A stretch of DNA of 64,000 nucleotides from Nematopogon swammerdamellus (GCA_946902875.1 OX336343.1:5197754-5261753); one strand, 5' to 3'; positions 22,472-32,505 are shown, counted from the first letter of the stretch. Program-made: numbers and translations. Notes: a model not told the origin generated them from the sequence alone.

Positions 22472-22828
22472 GCTACATCACCTACAACGTCCGTGATGTC
22501 AGCCCATAACACCGGGTGAACTAGGTGCCATGTCAGTGCTTCCCCCTTTGATCCTGCCGGCTACACTGAACTGGTCGGAAAACACAAACTATTTACATAG
22601 CCGTTTCGACCGACGTTTCATTCAGTGCGGTGGTACCAACCCGGGCGGGTTAAACCTTACCACCAAGTAAGATTAGGAGGGAAGGTACCTACAGTTTTAC
22701 GAAGAATCCGAACCTCGGTCAGCCTCCAACGGTCAGCGGTCACCCATCCAAATACTGACCGCACCCAGCGTTGCTTAACAACAATAGCGACAGTTGACTG
22801 TCTGCACCACTGAGCTATCGAGGCTGAC
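22472..22828 (-). mobile_element. SINE-B copy, most complete 5S-like head
   Basis: On the minus strand it opens GTCAGCCTCGATAGCTCAGT (perfect tRNA-type box A) and then GTTAAGCAACGCTGGG, TGCGGTCAGTATTTGGATGG, GTGACCG. The AAGCAACG...GGATGGGTGACCG block follows animal 5S rRNA over roughly 43 bases, including the A-box, intermediate element and C-box positions of the 5S internal promoter. Then come CCGAGGTTCGGATTC, the core (GTAAAACTGTAGGTACC, GGTTGGTACCACCGC), and the tail up to GGTGATGTAGCC, just short of the A-rich end. It shows the head architecture most clearly. Confidence 0.85.
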
Positions 22829-23288
22829 TAAAAAGTGCCACCAGAGAGGGCCTCGCAAAATGTATCTTGCCTACATCAAATTTAAGTCTTGCCCCGCCAC
22901 TGCCGATGTATTTACTGGTCTACGTGATTCAGAGAAACTTGCATTTGCAGGTGACTACAGAGATATTGCGTACTCACTATACCTATAGATTGTTATAACA
23001 ATGCCGGAGAAGACAGAGATACAGGAAATTCACGAGTTTGGTGGAGTGCATCATCGAGGAACTCCCCACTTTCTATCTATTGCACGGCGACAGAAAAGTA
23101 ATTAAATTCTAAATCATTTACTACGTAAAAAGTGCATACTCTGTTAGCTCTTTCCTCTGCACTAGCTTGTTGACTGTGCTGTAGAGGACAGAGTATTTCT
23201 TGAATATATAGTTATGCTGTGCGGATCCGTGGTGCGGTATCTTAGCCTTAAATAATTAGGTACGATTACACTGCTTACATCAAAACAC

Positions 23289-23330
23289 TTTTTAACCCCC
23301 GACGAAAAAAACGGAGGGGTGTTATAAGTT

Positions 23331-23362
<32 letters not shown>

Positions 23363-23806
23363 CTGTCTGTGGCATCGTAGCTCCCAAACGGATGGACCGA
23401 TTTGGATGCGGTTTTTTTTATTAGGAAGCTTATTTAATCGGGATGGTTCTTAGCTATGTTTGTAATCAAGTAATCAAGTAATTAAGTAATAAAAAAATGT
23501 ATTATCTTAAAAAGTGGACCGATTTTCATGCGGTTTCTTTTAAAAAGCTTGAAATAAAAGTTAAATTACAAATTTAAAAAACCCCCGACCCTTAAAAACC
23601 CCGACCCTTAAAAAGCCAAAAATAATTTCCGTTTACTTACTTAAAGGAGTCGGGGGACCGCTAAGTAAATAAAATAAAAAAACTCAGAACTGCGCGGGAA
23701 TTTACTTAGCGGTCTCCCGACTCCTTTAAGTAAGTAAACGGAAATTATTTTTGGCTTTTTAAGGGTCGGGGTTTTTTAAGGGTCGGGGGTTTTTTAAATT
23801 TGTAAT
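23289..23806 (+). mobile_element. Element F, copy 1: GT microsatellite plus terminal palindrome
   Basis: It starts TTTTAACCCCCGACGAAAAA, passes a (GT)n run at about 23334-23361, then CATCGTAGCTCCCAAACGGA and GGACCGATTTGGATGCGG. It ends in a large hairpin whose arms at 23565-23670 and 23700-23806 are nearly perfect reverse complements, with a 29-nt loop. A second copy in the other orientation at 45358-45852 has the same parts in the same order, so the palindrome belongs to the element. The copies differ by an internal duplication (ACCCTTAAAAACCCCG) mirrored in both arms here. No ORF is seen. Confidence 0.85.
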
Positions 23807-24195
23807 TAGTATGAGTAGCGGTAGTGCGTGAAGGTGTGATAAGGTTTGAATGAGGTTTCAATTTATGTCACACTTTTGAAGTCTCTTCACAAATTACATA
23901 AATATTTTTTATACTTCTCTCTACAGGTAGGTACTTCCTATGCACCCTTTGGACTTTTTGCATGCTTGGTTTTGAGGTTGAAGCTCGAATTGTCAGTTTT
24001 AGGATCTAATGACTGGAGGGACGAAGGGATGGTTCGTTATGAAGAAACCTTAGAGGCTTCTTAGAGGAGATAATTTGAAATGTTTAAAATTCCAATTCAG
24101 CATAATATTATTCTTTGTTATTGTTTTATTTTCAGTTTATTTCTATAGTTTTATTGTTACACATTATTAAACACAAATTTTAGTTAATAACGTAG
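23807..24195. other. No gene recognised
   Basis: AT-rich sequence with a 72-codon frame (23846-24064) that has no recognisable domain. Confidence 0.4.
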
Positions 24196-24320
24196 ATGGA
24201 GCTTTAGAAAGAGAGACAGATGATTGTAGAGCGTCTTCCCTGTCGCACAGAGATGTGCGAGTTCGTGCGACAGAGATGACGCTGTACAACCGGATTGCCT
24301 CTATCTATGTTCAATATAAG
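24196..24320. repeat. Repeat M, copy 1
   Basis: It contains GTAGAGCGTCTTCCCTGTCG CACAGAGATGTGCGAG, closely similar to a block at about 35930 just upstream of the THAP exon. TGTCGCAC...GTGCGACA forms an 8-bp stem within it. The full extent of the repeat is unclear. Confidence 0.5.
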
Positions 24321-24880
24321 CTCTATGTACAATATTTACTGCGGCGTACTTCACTGTAGATTGAATAGTGCCTATTACGTAGTACTGTTATAGTGTATTA
24401 GTTTGTCTTAAATGATCTTTCAAATAAACTTTTAATTTCTGTGTCGAATGCATATAGGTTAAGTTGCCCCTAAATAAATAAAAGTCGGTAGCGGCTTTAA
24501 CATTTGCACAAGCCGAGGCACAAGCAAACATCAAAGAAAAGGGCAAGGAATCCTTTCTGAGTGAGAATTTTAAAAATATCGAGTGACATGACATGCCCGC
24601 TCAGCGATGCTTTCGGAATAACCTGGAATTATTTCCAAGCCTGGATATTTCCCCGGTTCTGTCTAATCTGAGAGTTCCTCAAAAATTACACATGAAAAAT
24701 TACTTATCCAGCACATAAATATGTTTACTATCATATCGTTTCGTACCTATTCTCAATTTCTCACCACCTAACACCTACAACTTCATGTTCACTTTTAAGG
24801 CCGATATTATTATATTTTAATAAACAAATCCTAATGGACCACGGGGAGGACCCTCTTAAAATGGGTTCAATTACCTGGGC

Positions 24881-24913
24881 TATATCCTTCAACAATCACT
24901 GAAGAAGGATATA
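24881..24913. repeat. 10-bp stem-loop at the 5' side of the retrotransposon
   Basis: TATATCCTTC (24881-24890) pairs perfectly with GAAGGATATA (24904-24913) across a 13-nt loop. It lies about 300 bp upstream of the RT start and could be in the 5' UTR of the element, but the element's 5' boundary is not defined. Confidence 0.7.
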
Positions 24914-25216
24914 ATGGGCGTATCTATTGTGATACCGGTCAACACAACACAACTAAACTACTCAAGGGACGAAGCGAAGGAGAGACTATTTGGGTCACTG
25001 AACAATGAACAGGTACCTAATTACGTTCGTTCTTACAACGTACTCACAGGCGGTACATTAGGTTCTAAAAGCAAAGAAATTCCTTGTGTAGTTGGTACCT
25101 ACATAACACTCAATGACTTGTTGTGCGAACGGATGACGACATGGAAGTATAACAAGGTTTTACGGGTTTATTTTAATGTTGTACCCTCAGAGCGGTCCGA
25201 GAGGGAGGGAGGATGA
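24914..25216 (+). CDS. Possible short upstream ORF overlapping the RT start by ATGA
   Basis: A 100-codon frame begins just after the stem-loop at 24881-24913 and stops with TGA at 25214-25216. The ATG of the 1083-codon RT ORF is at 25213, so stop and start share ATGA. R2-type elements usually have one ORF, and the 100-residue product has no recognisable domain, so it may be chance or 5' UTR. The ATGA overlap would allow reinitiation if both are translated. The RT frame itself is closed upstream by TAA at 25174-25176. Confidence 0.25.
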   Translation: MGVSIVIPVNTTQLNYSRDEAKERLFGSLNNEQVPNYVRSYNVLTGGTLGSKSKEIPCVVGTYITLNDLLCERMTTWKYNKVLRVYFNVVPSERSEREGG

Positions 25217-28200
25217 ACCGCTCACCGATCGATATATCTGACAACCTTGGCATGAATATGGACTTGAAATGCTCGAAGTGTGGGAAACAATATAAGCGAA
25301 AAATCTGGCTAGAAAAGCACGTGAAGGAGAAACATAGCGACAGTGAAGCAGGGCAGAAAGCGCCTGTAAGTTCTCCACCTGACACTATTGACAGAGTACA
25401 ACCTCACACGTCACAAAGTGTTGCGCAACCTTCCTCTCACCATGAAGCATTTTCGCCCAGAGACCGACTAAGCTTACCGAGCATATCCGAGACCACTTGG
25501 AAGCAACATGATCGATGCCTAGCCGAAAGACTTGACCTCCCAGGCTGCAGGCAGAGTCCCGAAGATCAGCTGTATGACTTCCAGGGAACAATTTACAATT
25601 ACTTCTCCGAATTGTACCCTGTTCGCTATCACCACAACCCAATGGAAAGAGAAAACACTTTCAAAGCAAAGCTTAGGAGAAGGAAGAGAGAGTTGATAAA
25701 GCAGCTAAGGAAGGCTAAAGCCTCAGGAGACAGAAATCTATGCCACCAATTAGCCAGAGCGATGAGATCTATCCTAAAACTCATCCAGAAAGTATCTGAG
25801 CAAATTACGGTTGCTGGCAATGAATTTCGAAAGGCTCAGAATATAGCAGCTTTCGAGAAGAACCCCTTTTATTTCGCCAAAAAAGCTTTTAAGGAACAGC
25901 AGGGTACAATTAGGTTAAGTACGGACGAGATGTTCAACTACTTTAAATCCACATATACCACCCCGGAGGCAGATATAACTTACAGGGATCCACCAGCTCC
26001 AAAACCCAAAGAACCTGCTCTAGCATTTGATGCTGATTCACCGACGATGGAAGAGCTGGAATACCACATAAAAAGGAAACCAAATAGTTCCGCCCCGGGA
26101 CCCGATGGCATACCATACATCATATACAAAAAATGTCCATCAGTGCGGAAACACATGTTGAACATCTACAAAAGAATTTGGACGAACAGAGAAGTGCCAG
26201 ACTGTCTTGGTAAAGCCGTGTTTGTTCTTCTACCAAAAAAGAAAGAAGTTACTGATCCCAAGGATATTAGACCTATAGCCCTTACGAACACAATTTCGAA
26301 AATATTCTTCTCCATTATACAGGCCAGACTACTCAAACACATGTGTACCAACGACTACTTACCGAAGAAGTACCAGAAAGGTTTTCTCCCAAGAGTTGCA
26401 GGGTGCCTCGAACATAATTCTTTGCTGACTGAATGTCTTAGAGATGCAAGGAAGAATGAGAGACAATTAACTGCCACGTGGTTAGACTTTGAAAACGCCT
26501 TCGGTTCGGTGCGCCATGAGTTACTATTAAAGGCGCTAGAGTGGTATGTGCCACCTCTGATCTGTAATATAATAGCCTCCTACTACAAAAAACTTTCCTT
26601 TGTAATACAAGTAAAAGGCGAAACGGAGAAGACACCGGAAATTCGTTACGGCATAGGACTTTTCCAGGGTTGCTGCCTCTCTCCTGTCACATTTAACATT
26701 GTTATCAACATTCTAATTGATACGCTTGTCGTAAAAGAAAAGAAATGGGGATACAGGTTCAAATATGGAGACACATATATGGCGGCCATCCTGGCATTTG
26801 CGGATGATATTACGCTGTTAACCCGCAATCCAAAACAAAATCAGTCGCTTCTTAAGGTGGTGGATGACTATTGTGAATGGACCAAAGGGATGAAGATAAA
26901 ACCAGCGAAGTGCTACTGTTTGAGCTTAACCAGGAAAGGTTCAAAGTTTACCTCGAGCAATCCAGGTTTGACAGTAGCCGGAAAACCAATCGCAACCGTG
27001 GCTGATGAAGCTCCTTTTAAATTCTTGGGCAAAAGGATCACCAGCAGAGGAAAGGAGCATCCTACTGATGATATTGTCCAACTTTTCGAAGAGAGCCTCC
27101 GCCAAACTGACAATCTTCCCCTCCTGGGTACACAAAAGGCATGGATTTACGATAACTACCTGACATCAAAACTTTCATGGCCATTTCTCGTCTACGACTT
27201 CACAAAGCAAAACCTGACTAAATTAGACTCGTATGTGACCAGATTCCTGAAATCATGGTTTGGACTGGCTCACCCGGCTGACTCGTCAACGCTATACAGA
27301 TCTCACAATAACTTTGGACTGAACATTAAGAAACCGTCGATATTTTATCAAAAGGCGAGAATAGCCAAACGATGTATACTCAAAGACTCCAATGATAGCG
27401 CTATTCAAGCCTTACCCAACACATCACTATCAGATGAACTGGAATCGAGACTCGACTTCTACAAATCATTCCAAGTTGGTACACGCACCAATAGATCTGG
27501 ATTGGGCATAGAAACAGCAAAGTCTGATAAAGAAATACTGAAAGGTTTTGCTCAGGAGGACATGGAACAAGGCTTCAAACTTCACGCCTTAAACCTAGAA
27601 ATGCAGAATGATTGGCTAACAGTGGGTGACTTCTGCATCCCTCCTGTATTGAAGTGGAAATCCATAATATACAACTGGTCCCCTGAGCTGCTTAAGTTCT
27701 ACTTAAATGCATTCCAGCTTACTCTCCCCGACCCGAGTAACCTAGTTAGATGGGGGAAATCTACAAATAAACTATGCCCGTCATGTAAGGAGTTCGTAGG
27801 CACGGCCAAACATTTGTTATGCGGATGCAAAATACTACTTGAGCGAGGCCAGTATTCCTACCGTCATGATAAAGTCCTCCAAATCATCAGAGAGGCCATC
27901 AACCTGTCAATTGCACGGACCAGGAAAGGGCAAACCAGTAGCGGCTTCCAGAAGGTCAACTTTGTGAAACCTGGAGCCAATAAGCTGCCCAAAGATAGGA
28001 CTAAACCTTCTTCAATTTTGGGAGCAGCAAAGGATTGGGAATTGTTGATGGACACACATGAGAAGCATTACCAAATGCCTTCGGAAATCTGTACCACAGC
28101 ATTAAGACCGGATATACTCATATTCTCAAAAGCGACAAAGCATGTAGTACTTGTTGAACTTACAGTTCCATGGGAAAGTAACATACCGAAGGACCACAAC

Positions 28201-28464
28201 ATCAAACTTAACAAGTACTGCAACTTAGTAGACCGGATTGTGAGAAACGGATTCAAGACTGATCTCTTCGCTGTGGAAGTCGGAGCAAGAGGACTACCAG
28301 CGAAGTCGCTCTACAGTCTCTTCAAGAATCTAGGGCTCCCAAGATCGACGCTAAGCTCATATATGGAGAGAGCTTCGAAAACGTCACTGGAAGCATCCTA
28401 CAGAATATGGATAGGTAGAGAGAGGGAGGTCGAGAGCGGGACTGGTGGTTTCCCCGCGTCCTAG
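25213..28464 (+). CDS. Reverse transcriptase/endonuclease of an RLE-type (R2/Hero-like) non-LTR retrotransposon
   Basis: This intact 1083-residue polyprotein copies its own RNA into nicked chromosomal DNA. Residues 20-41 form a C2H2 finger (C20, C23, H36, H41). Residues about 155-215 are basic and helical. The RT domain includes SAPGPDGIP (293-301), LLPKKK and DIRPIAL (339-357), motif A WLDFENAFGS with D425, motif B QGCCLSPVTFN (485-495), motif C FADD (529-532), GMKIKPAKC (559-567) and FLGKRIT (604-610). A C-terminal CCHC knuckle uses C855, C858, H867 and C872. The restriction-like endonuclease carries RPD (965-967), VELTVPWE (981-988) and KLNKY (998-1002). No stops or frameshifts are seen, so the insertion is recent or selected. 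The N-terminal finger and the RLE place it in the R2/NeSL/Hero group. R2 elements sit in 28S rDNA, but no rDNA flanks this copy. Hero is my best guess for the clade, from the style of the RPDI...VELTVPWE block; it is not tested. Confidence 0.95.
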   Translation: MNRSPIDISDNLGMNMDLKCSKCGKQYKRKIWLEKHVKEKHSDSEAGQKAPVSSPPDTIDRVQPHTSQSVAQPSSHHEAFSPRDRLSLPSISETTWKQHDRCLAERLDLPGCRQSPEDQLYDFQGTIYNYFSELYPVRYHHNPMERENTFKAKLRRRKRELIKQLRKAKASGDRNLCHQLARAMRSILKLIQKVSEQITVAGNEFRKAQNIAAFEKNPFYFAKKAFKEQQGTIRLSTDEMFNYFKSTYTTPEADITYRDPPAPKPKEPALAFDADSPTMEELEYHIKRKPNSSAPGPDGIPYIIYKKCPSVRKHMLNIYKRIWTNREVPDCLGKAVFVLLPKKKEVTDPKDIRPIALTNTISKIFFSIIQARLLKHMCTNDYLPKKYQKGFLPRVAGCLEHNSLLTECLRDARKNERQLTATWLDFENAFGSVRHELLLKALEWYVPPLICNIIASYYKKLSFVIQVKGETEKTPEIRYGIGLFQGCCLSPVTFNIVINILIDTLVVKEKKWGYRFKYGDTYMAAILAFADDITLLTRNPKQNQSLLKVVDDYCEWTKGMKIKPAKCYCLSLTRKGSKFTSSNPGLTVAGKPIATVADEAPFKFLGKRITSRGKEHPTDDIVQLFEESLRQTDNLPLLGTQKAWIYDNYLTSKLSWPFLVYDFTKQNLTKLDSYVTRFLKSWFGLAHPADSSTLYRSHNNFGLNIKKPSIFYQKARIAKRCILKDSNDSAIQALPNTSLSDELESRLDFYKSFQVGTRTNRSGLGIETAKSDKEILKGFAQEDMEQGFKLHALNLEMQNDWLTVGDFCIPPVLKWKSIIYNWSPELLKFYLNAFQLTLPDPSNLVRWGKSTNKLCPSCKEFVGTAKHLLCGCKILLERGQYSYRHDKVLQIIREAINLSIARTRKGQTSSGFQKVNFVKPGANKLPKDRTKPSSILGAAKDWELLMDTHEKHYQMPSEICTTALRPDILIFSKATKHVVLVELTVPWESNIPKDHNIKLNKYCNLVDRIVRNGFKTDLFAVEVGARGLPAKSLYSLFKNLGLPRSTLSSYMERASKTSLEASYRIWIGREREVESGTGGFPAS

Positions 28465-28930
28465 TCAACGCAGACTAGCTGACGAGGGCTTGAAGCGAGC
28501 CGAAACGTGAAGCATGCGCGGGAAATTTAGAGTGGCCACTCGCTAGTCCCGGCCTCGATTAATACCCTCCTCTACTGCCGATGGGCCCGGATATGTTCGG
28601 TGAAGCCATCGTAAGCTTAGATCCACACCTTCTTTCTTCAGTTGCTTCCGCCAAGACATTTAAACTGAGGGCAGACTGACACTGGAGCATTAATATTATA
28701 TAAAACCCTAGCGGGGATGTTATAATATCTATCGGGCTAGGGTTATAATATATATTCACTGGGGGAGCAGTGTTACGACGGCGTTACTGGCGGCGGATAA
28801 TAAAGAAGACATGAAAGGTGACAAGGATTGTCACTTATACCGTGGATGCAAAAAGCTGGGTTTTATAAAAATATCAATTGATTTCCTTGATGAATAAATG
28901 TTTTAATCCTACACTGTGTTTCAGTATACA
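28465..28930 (+). other. 3' UTR of the RLE retrotransposon with stem-loops (end not defined)
   Basis: CTAGTC (28461-28466) pairs with GACTAG (28473-28478). CTGACGAG at 28479-28486 is followed by a GGCTT/GAGCC stem (28487-28491 with 28497-28501) and GAAAC (28502-28506), which resembles a hammerhead ribozyme core, and a second CTAGTC lies at 28543-28548. A 9-bp stem AACCCTAGC/GCTAGGGTT pairs 28704-28712 with 28736-28744. RLE elements recognise their own RNA through folded 3' UTRs, so these are candidates. I could not find a poly(A) tail or target-site duplication, so the 3' boundary is approximate. Confidence 0.5.
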
Positions 28931-29883
28931 CCGAGAGATCGACGTCACTTTGGTGGCAGGTCATTTTGTAAAATCTGCAAATTAATTAAAACACGAAAAA
29001 GTCCTTAACTTCCAAATTTTCATTAAGACGTTGCCCTATTACCTACCTAGGTATAAACACTCTTGAAAGTAACATAAGCCAAATAAATTATTAGAAGTGC
29101 CTACGTCGCACTTAGGAGCCGAAAACCATTATTTTAAGACAGCTCGTACGAATAATATAATTTCCATTTACTATAATATCCAAATTTAATTGTACTAAAT
29201 TAGAAACTAGACTAATTAACTATAGACGCCATTCCAATTACCGCACAAGGACGATTTAAATTGAATACCTACATATAGTAATGTACATAAGGCTTGCCTC
29301 CGTAGTAACTCAATAAAACATAATGTAGGTCTAATGAGGTGGTACAGATACGCAAGAGAAATATGACTATGAACGATTTATCACAATATAACTGATTAGG
29401 TGAGTTGAGAACTACAGGCACTTGAAGAAATCATGAAGATAAATGCTGAGCTACGGAACGAGGTGGCATCTTTCGTCCAATTCTTTACATAATATACAAT
29501 TTAGATTGATATGCCACAACACAACAATGACATCGCATTATACAAGTAGGTCAATACCGAGAATGAAAGCATTTTCCTCTTACGTATTTCACTATTTCGC
29601 TCTCACTGGGTGTTACTAATAGATATCGATGGTGTACTCACATTTAACTTTATATACACTAACCAAATCCGGTAACTCCGTAGCCTCAAGTTAATATGCA
29701 AATTGTAGTTTACGATAAGTGTCAAGGCTTCGATTTACTTGAACTTATTTAGATGTAACATGGTGTAAATTCAAGATCATCAAACTACAACTCTCTTATA
29801 ATGAATTACATGTAATATAATTCAATTTACTTGTGAAAATGTCCTAGGCACAGCTCAATGTGCTGTCAATTAATAACGTTTTT
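28931..29883. other. No gene recognised
   Basis: AT-rich intergenic-type DNA with scattered short frames. No listed repeat family is visible. Confidence 0.45.
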
Positions 29884-30210
29884 TATTAGGGTTCCGTATC
29901 CGGTACGGGACCCTATTACTAAGCCTATGCCGCGCCGTCTGTCTGTCTGTCCGAGGGCTGTATCTCTTGAATCGTAATAGGTAGCCCGTTGAAAGTTGAA
30001 ACGGGGGTTCCCATATAAGAAACTAAAAAGTGTATATGCGCGCCATCTACCGAAAAGAGGATGAAGCTTTTTAACTAATCATGAATTTTAACGAATATGA
30101 GGCATTTCATAAACACGCCATAGATGGCGTGAGCGGCCGCGGCGCTGACCATGACATGGCGATACGGAACCCTCGGTGCGCGACTTCGACTCGCACTTGG
30201 CCGGTTTTTA
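29884..30210 (+). mobile_element. Interspersed repeat H-like, compact copy
   Basis: The ends are TATTAGGGTTCCGTATCC with GTCTGTCTGTCTGT nearby, and GATACGGAACCCTCGGTGCG, GACTCGCACTTGGCCGG. The body (TATGCGCGCCATCTACCG, CGCCATAGATGGCGTGAG) differs from the other H copies, so this is a relative sharing the termini. Element length is about 325 bp. There is no ORF. Confidence 0.7.
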
Positions 30211-30564
30211 AATGTAGAAGGAATGCAAGTGGCATTGAGTAAACAAGTCCCTAGTCTAAAGAGGAAATATCATTACCAAAGCCATCGCTCACTAGAGAGA
30301 TAAATCAACGCACCGTACTGGAGACGGGTCAACTCAGCTCAAAGGAGAGGTCAAACGCACGCCGAAATAGAGCAAATGAGATTCTACGAAGGCAACAAGT
30401 GAGAAAACACATGCGATAGAACTATCACATGGACATATAATTTTATTTCGAACAGAGAAATCTCATAACAACATTAGCTTTTACCTGTTCGACAATACTC
30501 AACTGATACCATCATGCAACATTTTAAGATATCTGATGATCTGCGTTTAAGAATAATAAAAAAA
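30211..30564. other. No gene recognised
   Basis: AT-rich sequence without domain-bearing frames. Confidence 0.4.
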
Positions 30565-30695
30565 ATTAGTATCCCGGCAATGGGGGTGACAGAGTAATCG
30601 CTGTTGTGCTGCAAAATCTCTTGTAAATTACAGCACAACACAATGCTCAGTAAAATATTCGGACAAGACAAGATAACTCTTAACAAGCAGTCAGT
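30565..30695 (-). mobile_element. Interspersed repeat C, copy 4, shortened
   Basis: On the + strand it reads AGTATCCCGGCAATGGGGGT, AGAGTAATCGCTGTTGTGCT and ATTACAGCACAACAC, the reverse complement of the 3' part of repeat C. The TTTAGC-AAACG block and the 5' half are missing or decayed. Confidence 0.65.
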
Positions 30696-31393
30696 GAGGC
30701 ATTTTTAACCTACGAGTATTTATATTTTACACTATTATACACTTAATTTAATGCAAAATTTGCCAAATCGGCTCAGCGTATGCCAGGGCAGAACAGAATC
30801 TCTTTCCTGGCGCCGATTTTCAGCCTCTGTCATGTGTGCGCACGGTGTGTGTGCGAGTGACTGCGTTGTCAAAGAACTAAACCCATTTCGTACGTCCAAT
30901 GAATCCAATGATCGCACGCTAACCACGCCACGCACGGCAACTTCGTGATCAATGTTTGTGGATTAAGATCGATTAGGAGAAATATTTAAAAGCGTAAACA
31001 TAGGTCAGTTCCGTTCGAGGCGAGGCACGTCCGTCAGTATCCTTCAGATAATGATCACGCGATGGCACCGGTTGAATGAACGAACCAGACGGACGGACAG
31101 ACATTAGCCGCAGGGAAACCGTAGCGTGCAGAGACAAAGCGCATCCGATGACGCCCGGCTGTCTGCTCTGGCTACCTGTTGAGGCAGTCTCAGCCGGGGG
31201 CGAGATGTAATGGGGGCGTGAAAACAAGGCTGTAAACGGTCAGTACCTACCTGGAAAGAACAACATAATTCGGAGGCCGCACGCCACTTTAGAAGGTGTT
31301 TGGTTGGTCTTTAAATTAGTGTTTTCTCTGTGTTCTTGTGCTGCCATTCCTGAACTGGGTCTGTCATTCAGTCAGCCAGTCAGCGTGTAAGCG
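30696..31393. other. No gene recognised
   Basis: Mixed sequence with moderately GC-rich stretches at about 31000-31220. Frames of 62-84 codons carry no domain. Confidence 0.4.
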
Positions 31394-31520
31394 TCCAATG
31401 CTGGACATATGCCTTTCAAATTTTCCTCTAGTTACCCGGCCTTCATGGGCATGCATGGGCATCTTTCAACCTTTGGAAACAGCGACCGTCAGAGTCCATG
31501 TCTCACATCCGTATGTGGGT
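31394..31520 (-). pseudogene. RTE-type LINE coding fragments
   Basis: On the minus strand, TYGCETWTLTVAVS is encoded around 31480-31520. This is the YGCETW.L motif near the C-terminus of RTE reverse transcriptases. After a stop and a deletion, GGCATATGTCCAGCATTGGA CGC follows, the decayed form of a sequence common in lepidopteran RTE tails. The two pieces are joined out of register, so the copy is a relic. Confidence 0.6.
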
Positions 31521-32130
31521 GGGTGGCTGTGGTGGGTGGTAACACTAAAGAGCGAATGCACTGTGCGTCTTTCGTTGGAGGAATTAATTCAATTTAAGTA
31601 ATTTCAGTAAGTTTGCGTCCAGTGACTATAATTCGACTGCGGCGACGTTTTATTGTTATGGAAGGCATAAAATTAAGATGTAATTTTTAGAATTGGGTGT
31701 ACCAAAGAAAGCAGACCTTCTCAAAAGTAAACAAGAACGAAGAGTAGTGAAACTTGTGCAAATTTAAACAGTCGAACGGTCTTGTGAGTGAAGGGGGCTT
31801 ATAAATATTAAGCGAAGGAGGTACAATTCAAAAATTATCAAGCAATATCGAAATTGTTACGAAAGCTGAACAAAGATTTACTTCAATATTTTGATAAAAC
31901 TCAGTTAAGGCAAAAGATATTATTGTTAGAATTCTTGAAATACTGGACAAATTATCAGAAATTATCGGACAATAATTTTTGAGAAATATCTACGGATTAA
32001 AACCGAGAAATCTCGAACAACATTTTATAAGAAACGAAGTGCGTATAACTTTATCCCAAAATTAATTTGTCCATCATTATCAATCAATCATCAATACCAA
32101 TAATAAATCCCTAAGGGATGATCATGGAGT
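31521..32130. other. No gene recognised
   Basis: AT-rich DNA; no frame or repeat identified. Confidence 0.4.
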
Positions 32131-32289
32131 AAGTTAATTTGTTTTATGAGATACTGCGTCTGTAGACTCTATGTTTGATACTAAAATTAAATTAACGATT
32201 TTTAGAAATCTTTTCTGTATGTATGTATGTATGTATGTTCCTCCATAACTCTTAAACTGGTCATCCGAATTCGATGAAACTTATTATAA

Positions 32290-32505
32290 TTTTTTTTTTA
32301 TGGAAACTGACACGGTTGGCTACATCACCTACAACATCCGTGATGTCAGCCGATAACACCGGTTGAACTTGGTGCCACGTCAGTGCTTCCCTTCGGTCGT
32401 GCCGGCTACACTGAACTGGACGGAAAACACAAACTATTTACATAGCCGTTTCGACCGACCTTTTATTCAGTGCGGTAGGGCGGGTAAAACCCTACCACCT
32501 AGTGG
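32290..32505 (-). mobile_element. SINE-B 3' half inserted in repeat G
   Basis: It begins on the + strand with a T-run and TATGGAAACTGACACGGTTG and continues through ACACTGAACTGGACGGAAAA to CCCTACCACCTAGTGG in the core. The head is missing, as in a 5'-truncated insertion. It abuts a repeat C fragment. Confidence 0.82.

Noticed and set aside
22740..22790. Possible 5S rRNA gene
   Set aside because: Only about 43 bases match; the 5' third and the 3' end of 5S rRNA are absent and the block is embedded in a SINE.
24914..25216. Upstream frame as a gag-like ORF1
   Set aside because: No zinc knuckle or coiled coil, and RLE elements normally have a single ORF; kept only as a low-confidence feature.
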